Shown here piece after piece: positions 1-11,923 of a stretch of DNA of 64,000 bases. The stretch covers positions 8,446,100 to 8,510,099 of the forward strand of contig NC_049995.1 in the NCBI RefSeq assembly GCF_000003815.2, given 5' to 3'. A program made the position numbers and the translations under genes. Under the pieces are notes generated by a model. The model was not told where the DNA came from and did not search any database. It saw only the letters and a program-made list of their open reading frames with translations. The DNA comes from Branchiostoma floridae (taxonomy: Eukaryota > Chordata > Leptocardii > Amphioxiformes > Branchiostomatidae). How positions within the stretch are numbered: the stretch's first letter is position 1; each line of letters begins with the position of its first letter.

Positions 1-576
1 GTCAGTTTCATTAATGTTGTAAACTTCATGTGATTAAACATGCTTCCACCACCCCATACTGTAGTATAGTGTCTGACACAACCCTGCTGTGAACTTGACT
101 TTAATGTTGGCCTCTTGGCATTTAATGATTTTGTAATCAAGCCAACTCGGTATGATACTCTTATATTGACCTCTGACCCCGTGACCCCACTATCTAACTG
201 CCATGGAATTCTGGGCCTTTGGCCAAACAACGAGACAGAACAAAAGGTGTGGATGGGTGGCATGCCTAGAGGGTAAAAACCTCACGATCAAACCCCATAT
301 CGATGGTACATAAATGCATATACTTTCACAGACATTGGTAGACAAACTGATATCTAAAAACACATTTGTCACTTGTTGCTACACCCAGATCTATAAAACC
401 AACAATAAAATAATGGCAATATTGAAATGGTGCTGTAGTAAAGCCCTGACTGTACATACAAAAACATATCGTGACCATTTCTCTTACCCAATGATTTGTC
501 ACTTTACAATAAGACTATGACAACACGCTATCTTGTGACGGTCTCGTGTCTTCTTTATTATGACGTAGAAATCAAA

Positions 577-666
577 TTTACGTCAATTACAAAAAGCCTA
601 GATGACAATTATCCTACTCCGTACACTGTAGGAGAATTGTCAGAGGCTTTTTGTAATTGACGTAAA
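577..666. repeat. Short foldback element with ~40-bp inverted arms
   Basis: The left arm (577-617) begins TTTACGTCAATTACAAAAAG. The right arm (628-666) is its near-perfect reverse complement, separated by about 10 bp. The arms differ at only a few positions. This is typical of a very small MITE or snap-back insertion. No clear target-site duplication was found. Confidence 0.7.
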
Positions 667-2994
667 TAACACGCAAGGGTTTGTGCAAGATTTTGGGCAA
701 CTATGGAAAAAAAAATGAAGTATGCTACTGACTGTTCCATTATGCAAGAGGGGAAGTGCTTTTAGATTGCAATATCATATTTTTACTGATTATGATATTT
801 TCTACTTAATACTAACTCTTTCTTTGGCTGTTCTAAATTTTCCTCTTGCAAAATTCCATCCCAACATCTGCTTGGAGGTTGGTAGAGGACCTTTGCAAAA
901 ATCAGTGGGACCATGGTCCAGAAAAATTATAATTTCCACCCAACATCTGCTTGGAGATTAGTATATCTCTATCTAAGTAATACTGTAAATGCCCTTTATG
1001 TTGGCAATGATTTAATTTTGCAGTTAGGAGAAAATTGATTTTTTACATTGGCCTTAAATCTGCACTTTAAACAAAGGGCAGGCTGACAAAAGACAGAATA
1101 CGCATTTTCACAGCAGGTTTTAGTTTAGTCAAGATAAGAGGTTACTGTGAAAACTGTTGAAATCACCACAAAAATTTAAAGAGTTACAGTATATGGTCCG
1201 TTAGCACACTATACACCATGCCACCCTAACAACACTTCCTCACACACAAGCCCGCCTTCATCTATTATACATGCTTGGCTTTATTGATAAATGTTTAATG
1301 ATTCTATACTAAAAGGGAACTGTGTGTACGTGTGTAAATACACGCCTTTCCTTTTCACTCAAATCACATTCTTAGAAGGATTCTTCTGAATTTCTTTTCA
1401 GAAAATGAAACTAACCAGATGAAATGAACAGATGTATACAATCTTTATATGTAGATGTAATTTATAGTCATAGATTACTGTGTATCTGATTGACCCTCCC
1501 ATTTTCACCTGCTACATTTGGGAAAAGGATAACCTGGATTCATAACTGTCCCCATTTTATCAGAGTCACTTAAAATACCACGTGAGGACTGTTTACAAAG
1601 AAATACTATTAGCCTCGTCTTTATAACGAAATAGACATTTTGTATGAAAATTGAAAAGCAATTCAATTATGACTAAAGGTCTGCCGTCTGCTTAGCTACT
1701 AGATGACTAAGCTGGAATCCATTTTGTGCCTTATTTGATACAAATACAAGGCCTGGTTGTCTGGGTATACATGGTGAAGTAATATCCTATTTCTTCAGCA
1801 AGACCAATCTGAAGTCCCACTCTATTAGTATTATAATCAAGAAATATGCACTATCACAGCATCAGCAGAAAAATAAGAGCTCCAGGCATCTACTGTAAAA
1901 GATGAGTCTTGACTTTCAATTCAAACTCAAAGTAAAAATGTGATCATCTTATTACAACTCTTCATAACAACACACTATGATTAAACTTTATAAAGGAAAA
2001 TAGATTATCCAAAAGCAAATAGACATCCACATACAAGCATAAAGCTAGCCTCTCAATCATAAAAAGAGAAATGAAAATGGTTAACCTATTCCTACAAACT
2101 TTATACTAATGTATAACACTAATAAGAGATAATTAGATACTGCAACCATCAAGTATAAAATGGGATAACAGTGGTAAAGGCAGAATCGTGACAGATCCCA
2201 TGTCTGTTACACCCCCTCCCCTCAAATATTTACACTGATACGTGCATCACACACATCCCCCCAGTGGCTCAGCAAACAAGTCCCACACAACTAAATGGTT
2301 CACAGGCAAACAGTGTATTTAGATGCCCTGATTTACCCACACTAAGGAAACACAATTGAAACAGACCAGTAACACAATGCTTTCCATAGTGATACACTTC
2401 TCTGTTAGCAACTTGCGTACATCTGTCCAACTGCCATTAGATGAAGAAATTCAAGAAGACTGTCTTCAAATTAAAAAAGTGTCAGATAATCCGACCTTGA
2501 CTTGTGACTTTGAAACAGCTGGCCATAAAGAAACCTCTACACTATCTATTTATCTATTGGTTTAGCTGCTCTTCAGTATAGGAAATCTATTTGTAATTTT
2601 GTTCGTATTTGGTAACTTGCAGAGGGTGAAAAAAGAGTCCACAGTCCAAGTATGTTAGTACTAGTTCTCTCTAGAGGCATCATATTATTCCATACGATCA
2701 TACGATCCTTAAATTTATGGTATGAAAGGTGCACATAACAAGCAGAAAGACTATAAAGTCAGAGGCAATTATAACTAATTGGGGATCACATATCAGAAAT
2801 GAAATGTAAATGCAGAGAAGGACAATACATTATCTACTTGTACTACATGTATGACAGTTTGCATATGCAGGTTAGTTAGTACTTAATAAAGGGAGGTAAA
2901 ATTGTAGTTGTGATTTCTGATGTCTACCTGTAATATGTAGAGTTTTCTGAAATCTTATTCTGTGGCTGAAAAGTACTATTGCAGGTAATATTTG

Positions 2995-3620
2995 GGGAAC
3001 GGGTTTTCTGCGCGTGAAGAATTTGCGCGTGCGCGTGAAAAATCTGCGCGTGAAAAAATAAAGTTCCTGAAATATGTCCAAAAATGTGCAGCAAGGAATT
3101 CTAAGGCATAAAAATGTGAACCTATGATATAATTTCCCATCTGTTACCTGAATTTTTGGTTTGAAAAAAACTGATTTTTAGATCCCTTGGGAATAGGTTA
3201 ATTTGCATATTTTGAACATTTCAAAATCAAGTAAATTGGACAGAAATACATGGAAAGATTACACATATGATGTTTTATATTGTAAAATGTAACAATTTGA
3301 GGCTTTTCTCCATTCTAGAAGCTTAATTTTATCTTTTTTGAAGCAGATTGTTTCACGCGCAAATTTAGAACTTTTTTGCGTGTGAAAAGTTAACATTTAA
3401 AAATCACTTGAAAAGCACTCAGATCGAGATTTTGTACTCTAGAATGCAACAATATGATACTTGATTCCATTTTGTGCCATCTTGTTTGAGCTTTTATGTA
3501 TAAAACTGCAAAAACTTTTTGAATCCCTTGGGAATCAGCTAATTTGCATATTTTCACGCGCAGATTTTTCACGCGCAAGTTTTCACGCGCAAATTTTTCA
3601 CGCGCACAAAACCCCAACCC
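2995..3620. repeat. Repeat block rich in GCGCGTGAAAA / TTTTCACGCGC motifs
   Basis: A cluster of GCGCGTGAA motifs (3002-3058) faces an opposite-strand cluster of TTCACGCGC motifs (3552-3606), with single copies between (around 3352 and 3376). Two internal segments are also direct repeats: both contain a block beginning ATCCCTTGGGAAT and running into AATTTGCATATTTT (near 3181 and 3522). The block therefore looks like a tandem plus inverted repeat array, probably a degenerate mobile element. Confidence 0.6.
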
Positions 3621-4021
3621 TAATATTTGTCTGGTTCTGATACTTTTGAATGCTACTTGCGCCACTTTTTCTGTGCAGAAAAAAATATTTGGAACCCTGC
3701 CCATATACAATATCTAGGAACTTTGGCATCAACTATATATGAGTGGGTGGGGAGGATTTAATCTGTTGTCTAAACAAAGCAGGAACAGCGGCACTTATTG
3801 ATGTATACAGGACAGCGAAGAATGGTATTATTTTTATGCAGGGGTCGTATGAGTATTGTAATATTAAATATACACATAGTATTGTACACTATTGTATCAG
3901 ATATTGAACGTTTCATCCATCAATTTCCAATGGTTGGCAATGATGAGAGAAATCTAACAGATGACAAGTGGAAAAATGTCAACAAATACTTCTTTACTAC
4001 TTAGCAGTACTTGTTTTAGTA

Positions 4022-5176
4022 CAGTGGATTCCAATTATTCGTATTACGCCTTTTTGGATAATTCGGGTAATTGGATAGAATTACGAAATCCCAAAACATT
4101 TGCCATTCATTCTATTGTTTAGAACATCGCAGAATTGGATAACCCACGGTCTCAAACTTCGGGTTTTTGGATAGAATTACGTCAGGTCACACAAATTAAA
4201 AATGGGAAAATATGCCCTAAAACTCACAAAATGAGTCCAAAGGTAACTAGTAAATGTATGTATAAAAGTGTAAAGCCATGTAAAGGACCGTAAGAAAGTT
4301 ACATTCCACAGAAAATCTAGCCGATAGCGCTGTGCTAGCGTGCGAACATTTGGAGTTAGGCGCCATTTTGTTAGGTTGCCGCAAGGTATGATGGGCGAAC
4401 GTCATGGGAACGTCAACACGCTTTTGAGTTCATATTTCCCCTTCAGACAACGTCTAAACTTGGTTTACCCTACAAAAATGTGTTTTTTCATATCCACTGT
4501 CTCATTAATTGAGCTGATTTCGGCTGCGCTGCGTAGATTTACAACAACGCACGTAATGCAACAGGGGTGTGATTTCGCAATGACCTATCTTGCGCATTGC
4601 ATGGCGGGATATCTCAACCCACGCGCCGCCATTTTAAATGTTTTGAACGTGAATTTTTTCCGTCTTCCACCGCGAAAGACGGAAATTTCAGAGTAATTTG
4701 TGGACACAAGTTGTAGACAAGAAGGTGAAGAGTTTATCACTCTCCAATACCGTTGTTTTAACTTAAAATTATGAAAGTAACGTCATATTCTCCGGCATAC
4801 GAGCGGAGCCATGTTCGTCTTTGTTTTGGTATGCCGCCAAATTGCCGACGCACGGCTGTGCGAGTCAAGCATACTTTTCCACATGTGCATTTAGCCACTG
4901 ATTTGAACTCTTTATTAGATCAAGCATCTCACAGAAATCGCACAGTATCGGAACATATGATTAAAGTTTGTAAACGGAGTTCCGTATCGTTAGAGTGGTA
5001 ACCTCTATGAGCGTCTGTGTGTTATGTTTGCGTATAATTTGGTTTTCAAAACTACACCCCTCCCCAACCAATGCCGCTAAAGCTGGTCATATAGCCAACT
5101 TCGGACTCTAGAATAGGTCGGATAATTGGATAAAATACCCAGACAAATAGGCGATACAATAAAGCGGATTCCACTG
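4022..5176. mobile_element. Non-autonomous pogo/Tigger-like DNA transposon (1155 bp)
   Basis: The left end reads CAGTGGATTCCAATTATTCG. The right end reads GCGGATTCCACTG, which is its inverted copy, and TA dinucleotides flank both ends (4020-4021 and 5177-5178). CAGTGGA... termini with TA duplication are characteristic of the pogo/Tigger branch of Tc1/mariner. Subterminal GGATAATTCGG/TTGGATAGAATTACG motifs recur inside each end. The interior has short ORFs (for example 4340-4696 and 4771-5001) but I recognise no transposase, DDE or CENP-B-type domain, so it is taken as a non-autonomous copy. Confidence 0.8.
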
Positions 5177-5178
5177 TA

Positions 5179-6227
5179 TTACTAATTTTACATTAATGGT
5201 AGATCAGCTACTACTTCTTGTAGTAGCATCTGTGAAAACTTGATTATGTTGAAGCTTTGTGTAAATACAGTAGGAGAAGACAGCAATACCCAGAGTACAT
5301 AGTTTGTTTACTTTATCTGATATGAACCACTTTAGATGCTATTCTTGGCTGTCAGAGTCTAGTATGTGTCATCGGAAAAGGTGAGGGTTGCACAGACCAT
5401 TATCATAGTAGTTATGATCCTTTGTAATTATATCAATTTATAGGACAAATGGGTACTGATAAGATAGACCCACTCTTTTCAGTTACGTGTACATTTCCTA
5501 TATTATTATTAGTAATTATTACTGATAGTCTGATACATTGACCTTAATCAGATATAGCACAGGAGCGTTGTCAAAATCATTGAAGCTTTAGAGTGCATCA
5601 ATCATCATCACACAAATCAATCTCAATCTCTATATGTCAGACAGTAGCTTTTATGTCATATAAGGAATGACACACAGAGTCTGTGTTGTTTTTGGTTAGT
5701 CTGTCACAGCCATATATTAGTAATTTATTAAACTAATTGCAGTTATTGTCCTAATAATGACACCTTTTTCCCTATCACTTCTCCAGTATGTTTATTACCT
5801 GTCCAAGGACATATTGGATAAGCTGTGAGTATATACTATATGAGTACGTAGTATCTTTCAAAATGACCGTAACTAAAGATGAGAGCTTTATATTTGTTTG
5901 GTCATACAGAATGATAGTGGGAGGGTCTTGGGCACACAACAAGGAAACTTTTTGTTGTAATTCGACTACTGGTAAAGCATATTATTGTCTGTGTATACAG
6001 GCTTATCCAAAATAGATATTCTCTACTGCTAAACAAATGTGTACAGATGGCACACAGTTTATTTTTACCACAAAAGGGGATAGTAGGAGTGGCCTGGGAG
6101 CACTAAGAAATTCATCCAACAACTACTGTGACCTAGCTATTGTTAGGAAAGTAAAATTTCAATCCAATAGCAGAAGTTTCACAGATTTGTTCATGGATGA
6201 ACTAAATGGTTGTTCAGATGAACATAA
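5179..6227. other. Gene-free stretch between two DNA transposons
   Basis: No coding exon is supported. One exon-like interval (about 5787-5825, between a TTCTCCAG acceptor-like site and a GTGAGT donor-like site) reads open for 13 codons on the plus strand but matches nothing I know. Otherwise AT-rich intron-like sequence. Confidence 0.4.
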
Positions 6228-6843
6228 CTATATATAGGGGTATTGGACGTTGGGTAGAATCGGTTACGGAGGCCGAAAAACGTTGAAAATGCACCAAGTT
6301 CACAGCATCCAATCGGCTAAATAACAACATAAGAATGCCAAAAAAATTAGTCTAGTAGTTGAAGGAAGTGTTCATCTCATAATCTGTCCAAGTTTTATTG
6401 AAATACCTTCAATTTTAAGCGAGAAATAGCCAGCGGGAGCTCGCGAGTTTCGCCGTCGGGGCCGCCCGCCCTCCCCAGCCGCGTACAAATTTGCCGAGGG
6501 TCGGTGACGTATCAGAGCCCGTCCGCGCGTAGCACGTGCTCTATGTAGAAAAAACTAGCCATTTATTTGTTGCCAAGAATGCCAGCTTTAAAACGCCGTC
6601 TTCTTTTTCATTGTACGACATCGGGATCGAAAAATATTCACATTTGAAACTTTAAAATCGTGATTTCTCCGTAACATGCCTCTTGTAAAATTTTTAAAAG
6701 GTTAGATTTATTGAAAATTCAGAAGATTTCATTTCATTTGGTACCAGATTCGCATATGTAGGAGCACGTGCTACGCGCGGAATATGGGGTTACTTTCGAG
6801 ACAATTTCGCCTGAGGCGATTCTGGAGGCGAGTGGTAAACAAC

Positions 6844-6942
6844 ATGGCGGCCGCGAGCACTTCCGTGTTGAACGCTGCCGTTTCGTCTCAAAATTATCGC
6901 CATCCGACGTCGAAAACTTCGTTACAACCGGCTCAAAACCAG
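6844..6942 (+). CDS. Candidate first coding exon inside the 3-kb element
   Basis: An ATG in good context (ACAACATGGCGGCC) opens 33 codons ending exactly at a strong donor CAG|GTAGGA. CpG-rich, promoter-like sequence precedes it. The encoded peptide is Ala/Ser-rich at its start and shows no known domain. Continuation exons would fall in or beyond the N gap; an open segment at about 7729-7841 and the ORF at 7988-8308 are candidates. This could be the element's own gene or a chance combination. Confidence 0.25.
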
Positions 6943-7398
6943 GTAGGATATCTTTTATGAGTCTTTTGCTAGTTTTTGAGTGGTTTCGATATGCTATTAT
7001 GCCCGATATTGCCGATAACGTATATATAAACACAAACTTTGACAAAGCACATGTTCCATGCCGAGCATAGGCAAGTCTGAACTAGATCGTATTTTGTTTA
7101 CCTGCTTTGTCGTGGCATTTTCTCCATTATTATTTTGTGAAAGACTGAGTGGATTATTTCTGTACTGTTGTAAGTTTTTTTTTTGCTGCTGTTTAGTATT
7201 TTGGAGGTCGTTCAACTCCGGTTCTGCTTCGAGTCTGTGGCATCGACAATGCATTGTGTGTGGAGGGAGGGGGGCGCTGGGCGACGATATGATTTTTTTT
7301 GCCAGGACTAATCATGAAATATCATGCTATGGTGTTATTTGCCTATTCTGTCCCAAGTTCCCAACATTTTTATATGTTCATGAAGCATGACAAAACAT

Positions 7399-7552
7399 NN
7401 NNNNNNNNNNNNNNNNNNNNNNNNNNNNNNNNNNNNNNNNNNNNNNNNNNNNNNNNNNNNNNNNNNNNNNNNNNNNNNNNNNNNNNNNNNNNNNNNNNNN
7501 NNNNNNNNNNNNNNNNNNNNNNNNNNNNNNNNNNNNNNNNNNNNNNNNNNNN
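7399..7552. other. Assembly gap (154 N)
   Basis: An unbroken run of N. ORFs spanning it are artefacts. Confidence 1.
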
Positions 7553-7987
7553 GGTACAATGTAGAGTATGGTAAAATTATTGAACAACAATACTACAGGG
7601 CTATCCTATGCTACATTTAAAATTAAATTGCATGTAGTACTATCATAACTATGTGTTTGGGCTGTAGTTTAAACTGGACTTTTTCTCATTTGTTTTCTAG
7701 CAAACTGTGATGAAGTCGTGTGTTGCAGGAGGAGGGCATCAGCATCAACAAACAACTTCCTAGACTTGTTACATGTCATTGACGATGCCAAGAGCTCCCT
7801 TCAAGGTGCTCAAATCTATTGGCCACTTTATGGAGAAAAGTAACTGACCACAGAGAAGGAACATGAAGAAAAGAAAATTTCTGTGCGTGACTATGTGGTG
7901 GCTGCATAAAAAGAGGACTGGACAGTTTATTTATTACAATGGGTCAGGTAGCTGGAGAACTCTACTGAATAGGTTTTAGGCAAGTTT

Positions 7988-8308
7988 ATGGAGAGAAGAA
8001 GATGGCCAAAAGAACAATACAAGGTAGTTGAATTATCTGTTCACATCTTTTACTGGCCTGATCGCTGTCTTGAGTACTTGGTGGACACCAAGTTCATCCT
8101 GTTCTCAATGCTGACCAGATACCAAGTATGTGAATCGTCTTCCAACAACAATATGATCATGTCTACAATACATGGATGGGAAGACATTCAGAAGCAGTAC
8201 ATCAGCTACTACAACAAATACTTGGCAAGACAGCAGCCACGGGCGAGGAGGCCAAGGAAGACTCCAAAGAGAACATCACCTAAAAAAACAGAAAGAACAT
8301 TGACTTGA
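7988..8308 (+). CDS. Hypothetical ORF in the 3-kb element
   Basis: 106 codons, ending in a strongly basic tail rich in Arg, Lys and Pro. The middle has an aromatic-rich region with a GWEDIQKQYISYYNKY segment. I recognise no family. It may be the last exon of the element's protein or unrelated; a second frame across the same DNA is also open and ends at a nearby TAA. The region just downstream duplicates its 3' end (8260-8330 and 8412-8485), so the locus has been rearranged. Confidence 0.25.
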   Translation: MERRRWPKEQYKVVELSVHIFYWPDRCLEYLVDTKFILFSMLTRYQVCESSSNNNMIMSTIHGWEDIQKQYISYYNKYLARQQPRARRPRKTPKRTSPKKTERTLT

Positions 8309-8865
8309 GTAAGATTGTATTGGTAACATTCCAGAAAGTTGTGCTATGTGTTACTGTACTGTTACAGATTGTCAAATTTGAATTCTTCTGATCCTTTGCA
8401 AGACTGCAAACACAGGCAAGAACCCATGGAAGAACATCACCTGAAAAAAAGAAAGAACATTGACTTGAGTAAGATTTTATTGGTACATATCAATATATCA
8501 TCACAGTCTTCATAGATAGCATAAAAAGTAGTATTTCTTGATGAGCTATGTTAATTCTGATGCCAAATTTAGATTCAGCATATGCCAAAACCCCCCAGTT
8601 AGGAAGTATGTTGAGATTTACCAAAGCATGTGAGAAATATTGTGGATTCGCATATTTAATGAGCGACATTTTGCGGAAATGTATCAATTAATATGTCAGA
8701 TGTCATAAAAACACTATTTCTTGATGAGTTATGTTGATTTTGATGCCAGATTTGGATTCAGCATGTGCTAAAACCCTCTAGGTAGGAAGTATGTTGAAAT
8801 TTCTCTAAGTATATGAGAAATATTGTGATTACGCATATTTAATGAGGGGACTTAGATTTTTTCTT
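8255..8865. repeat. Two successive local tandem duplications
   Basis: The segment around AGAACATCACCTRAAAAAA...TTGACTTGAGTAAGAT occurs at 8266-8320 and again at 8432-8480. Directly after it, a ~150-bp unit containing TATTTCTTGATGAG.TATGTT occurs at 8519-8672 and 8706-8858, a period of about 187 bp. Confidence 0.7.
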
Positions 8866-9259
8866 GACAACCTTATTTGACGTACGTGCTTTCTCGGTAA
8901 ATATTTGCTATGTTTCAAGATTGCACAACTCAGGAAATAAAGACACTACAAGTATGAGATTAAGATATGTCTTAGTATGTTCACATTAAAGTCAATATCA
9001 GGTAAAAGGTTGGTTGTGTGGTGTTCAGTTTTTGTGATATGTCGCTATGAAAAACGATAAAAATGTCATACTTAAGAAATCCGTAACTTCGGAGGCCAAA
9101 AATTGAAACTTAAAATGCCAATATCTCAACCATACAACATCCAATTCACTTCAGACAAAGATCATTCTGTTTCTTTCAGTGAGCTCTTTATGATAAACTA
9201 AATTGTGAATGGCTTACAACAACTTCAATTTTTTGTCCAATACCCCTACTATATATAAT

Positions 9260-9413
9260 CTCCAGGCAGATTTACCAGTGGCATAAGATAGTATCAAAGC
9301 TGGCCAAAGGGAGTCATCAGCCATTGGTAGCGAAACACACTCCTAGGCCGGCTTCACTCCTCTGCTCTGGTAGCTTTTGATACTACCTTATGCTACCGTA
9401 GGATCTGCTTGGA
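9260..9413. mobile_element. Foldback MITE (~154 bp)
   Basis: The left half begins CTCCAGGCAGATTTACCAGT and continues with GGCATAAGATAGTATCAAAGCT. The right half carries the inverted version (AGCTTTTGATACTACCTTATGC, then ATCTGCTTGG). Arms are about 40-45 bp. It sits immediately beside the end of the 3-kb transposon. Degenerate copies of the same terminal motif occur near 870 and 945. Confidence 0.65.
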
Positions 9414-9565
9414 AATTAAACTACATGCTGTACTAATCACACTATCTTAAGGCCACTTAAGGGGATAGTGGGAGGAGTTTAGAAGTCCCACATAATTTGT
9501 CCACACAGCTAGAAAAGGCGTTATGGCCGTGGGAACTAGATCTCATGACTGTCACCCTTACTAAC

Positions 9566-10397
9566 CTCTCTCCTGGTTTGGTAGTGGGGTGTCCTAGGAT
9601 CGTCTGATTGCCCTCCATATCAACAACGCACTTCGTCGCCAACCCCAGCTCTGTTAAAACAACAACAAAAACACTTTAAGGGTGAAAAAATACATTTCAT
9701 GATAAATCTTAAGACTTGTCTGTCTGTGTCCTCTCGTGACCTTTGACCTCAAGAAGATTATTATACAAGATTTGACTAAAAAAACCCTTGCCGAACGAAT
9801 TTAGAACTACATTAAGGAATATGAGACTTATAAAATGCTACACACTGTTACTAGACTTACAAAAAACATAAGTTTTGGACAGGAAAAACAACTTAAATTG
9901 TTGTAAACTAATTATCGTCTTACTTGTTGGTCTGCCACGCTATGGTTACACACAGTATGTTGTATCAGTTTCACTTTATCCTCGATTTTACACAAAATAA
10001 GCAGTTATCAGCAAGCTGGTGTTAGCTTTTAAGAATGTATTTGACCGTGATCGGTAAGTTAAACGTGAAAGAAATACTTTAGTGTAGTGAATAATGCTTG
10101 CACTGAGATAGTCCGTGTCAGATTTTGCTCACTCACCCAACCCACACCACGTACAGACAACATCAACAAAACGATCTAACCAGTTAACTCGACAATTCTG
10201 ACGAAAAAAACTCCTCAAAAAGACTGCAAATTTTGCTGAAAGGAAGTCAGGAAAGTCGTGAAGAAAAGTTGAGAAAAACAGGCACATGTTGCTTGCGGAA
10301 AAACAAAGGCGGGGACAATTTGGGAGTAGTTCATACCTCGTCTGTTCATAGGACGAACCCGGACCGCAACTTTCACGTTACTGGTCGGCTCGCCCAT
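9566..10397 (-). CDS. KIF13: Kinesin-3 motor protein, KIF13 type, first two coding exons (partial gene)
   Basis: Exon 1 (10397-10337) encodes MGEPTSNVKVAVRVRPMNRR and ends with one base before a GTATGA donor. Exon 2 (9650-9566) follows a TTTTAACAG acceptor, joins in frame to restore Glu, and encodes the strand containing TKCVVDMEGNQTILGHP, ending before GTTAGT. The VKVAVRVRPMNRRE start and the TKCVV-EGNQT segment are the opening beta-strands of the kinesin motor and match KIF13A/B better than KIF1 or KIF16. KIF13 proteins are plus-end microtubule motors that carry vesicles. The rest of the motor (P-loop, switch regions), FHA and CAP-Gly regions are not in the window and must lie off the left edge. 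Exon 2 ends in phase 2. The GCGCCATTTT motif at about 10580 sits in the likely promoter. The family call is firm; the choice between 13A and 13B is not applicable if the gene is pre-duplication. Confidence 0.88.
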
Positions 10398-11358
10398 CGT
10401 TCCTTCCTCGCGGGTTTTTACGGCGATGTTCCTCAAAATAACTCCTGAAACGGCACAGCTACGAGTATTCCGTACTTCCTGGTGAAGAATTAGCTCCGAA
10501 AGGCGCGGGTAGAACACAGAAGTGACCAGAAAAAAACTAAGTCAACACGAGAAGTCAGCTATGTACAGTCGAACATCGGGCGCCATTTTGGCCTATACTC
10601 AAGACCCCAAAGGTCGCTAGTCCACATTGCGCCTGACTGTTTTATCCTGATATTTATCTCAAAAAGTGTATAAAGAAACTTTTAAACAACATAATTAACT
10701 AAATAAATTTGTTACATGAAGCTTTGGTGGAGTTTATTATCTTGATATGAAGTTGTATATGTAAAAATTAAGTACACATATGGGGGCTTGGAAAAGTATC
10801 CGGATTAGAACGCCGCCTTCCGGTTCACGACAGCTAGCACGTGGCGACGCCTCCGGCATAACATCGTCACATTCGGACACATTTTACACCTTTCGGACAA
10901 TTACAACCACGTCACAACGATTGATCTTTCCTGTGATGTTTTTGGAGGACGAATTTGATGTGTGAAGGTTTCGCTATTTTGACATCAAAGCAGAATCTCG
11001 TGGCTTCTACCATATGGTACTTCAATTACTCGATTCCTTTGAGTAAAAAGGAGTCAAGGTTTGAGTATAAAAGGTTACAATGTATGCCAAACAACCAACG
11101 CTTCCTCAGAAAACCAAACATTACAATGCGTTCTTTTGTTGCAAGAAAAGAAGGGGAGTTTCGTTTGAAAGCTAGATCCAAAGAACAAGGATGTATTCTG
11201 CATCGTAATCGGTCTTTGTTGTCATTTTGAATGACGCCAGCAACTGCGTGCCTGTTTGTTCTTTTATTCATCTGGAATAAATAGTCGTTTGATGGATGCT
11301 ATTTGCGTTTGCAGGCGTTCCTGTTACGTAATATCGCACACTGCCGCACCTTTCTGCA

Positions 11359-11680
11359 AATGACAAAGGAAACAAAAAAAAACGGAAAGAAAAGTCAGCT
11401 CACGATTACGATCGCGATTTATTTATAGCAGAAGGGAATGACAATAATAATTAGTTTTTGAGTGTTTTTTTTTTTCACTTTTTTTTTAAAGATGAATTTG
11501 AAATTGTTATGGCTCGGCAATGTCAAAGATGAAACAAAAAAATGGAAAGAAAAGTCAGCTCACGATTACAATTTATTTATAGTAGAAGGGAATGACAATA
11601 ATAACTATTTTTTGTGTTTTTTATTAATCTTTCTGAATGATAAATATCAAATTGTTATCCCTATGTCAAAGATCTAGCAT
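11359..11680. repeat. Tandem duplication, ~160-bp unit
   Basis: GGAAAGAAAAGTCAGCTCAC followed by a conserved run (GATTAC...TTTATTTATAG.AGAAGGGAATGACAATAAT) occurs at about 11382-11450 and again at 11545-11603. The flanking ATG.CAAAG also repeats (11359, 11520 and a third partial copy near 11663). Confidence 0.75.
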
Positions 11681-11923
11681 GTTTTTGTTCTTCGACCATA
11701 GGAACGTCGAAGTTATAGCTAGTATACTACTACTACGCTATAGCTACTTAAACCTCTCTGTTGAGTTGACGTTACTCAGGGGCATGAACCTTACGGCCAT
11801 TTGCACTCAAAACATTCACCTGCGTCTTTCCAAAATTGCTGTTTGGATTGATCATCAAAAAACACCGCCACTGAATTACAATTAGTGCAAATTTTTTGAA
11901 GAAATATATACAACGAGGCTGGC

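Larger units (their letters stand above)
1..4019. other. Intronic/intergenic sequence left of the pogo-like element
   Basis: No coding exon is recognised in this stretch on either strand. It lies downstream of KIF13 exon 2 on the minus strand and is probably inside that gene's large second intron. It holds a 40-bp-arm inverted repeat (577-666), a local duplication of an ATCTGCTTGGAG-containing motif (about 865-885 and 940-960), and a TTCACGCGC-rich repeat cluster (2995-3620), listed separately. I looked for the kinesin motor P-loop exon on the minus strand and did not find it, so the next KIF13 exons are probably off the left edge. Confidence 0.5.
6235..9248. mobile_element. ~3-kb DNA transposon with TAGGGGTATTGGAC termini
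   Basis: The left terminus TAGGGGTATTGGAC (6235-6248) is matched in inverted orientation by GTCCAATACCCCTA (9235-9248). Both ends are flanked by the same heptamer CTATATA (6228-6234 and 9249-9255), a candidate target-site duplication, although AT-richness makes its exact length uncertain. The interior contains a CpG-rich block (6420-6560 and 6755-6930), a candidate coding exon, the assembly gap, and two local tandem duplications. The superfamily is not recognised. It lies in the KIF13 intron. Confidence 0.7.

Noticed and set aside
5787-5825. Exon-like interval bounded by TTCTCCAG and GTGAGT, 13 open codons
   Set aside because: No homology recognised, no neighbouring exons, and it lies antisense in the KIF13 intron.
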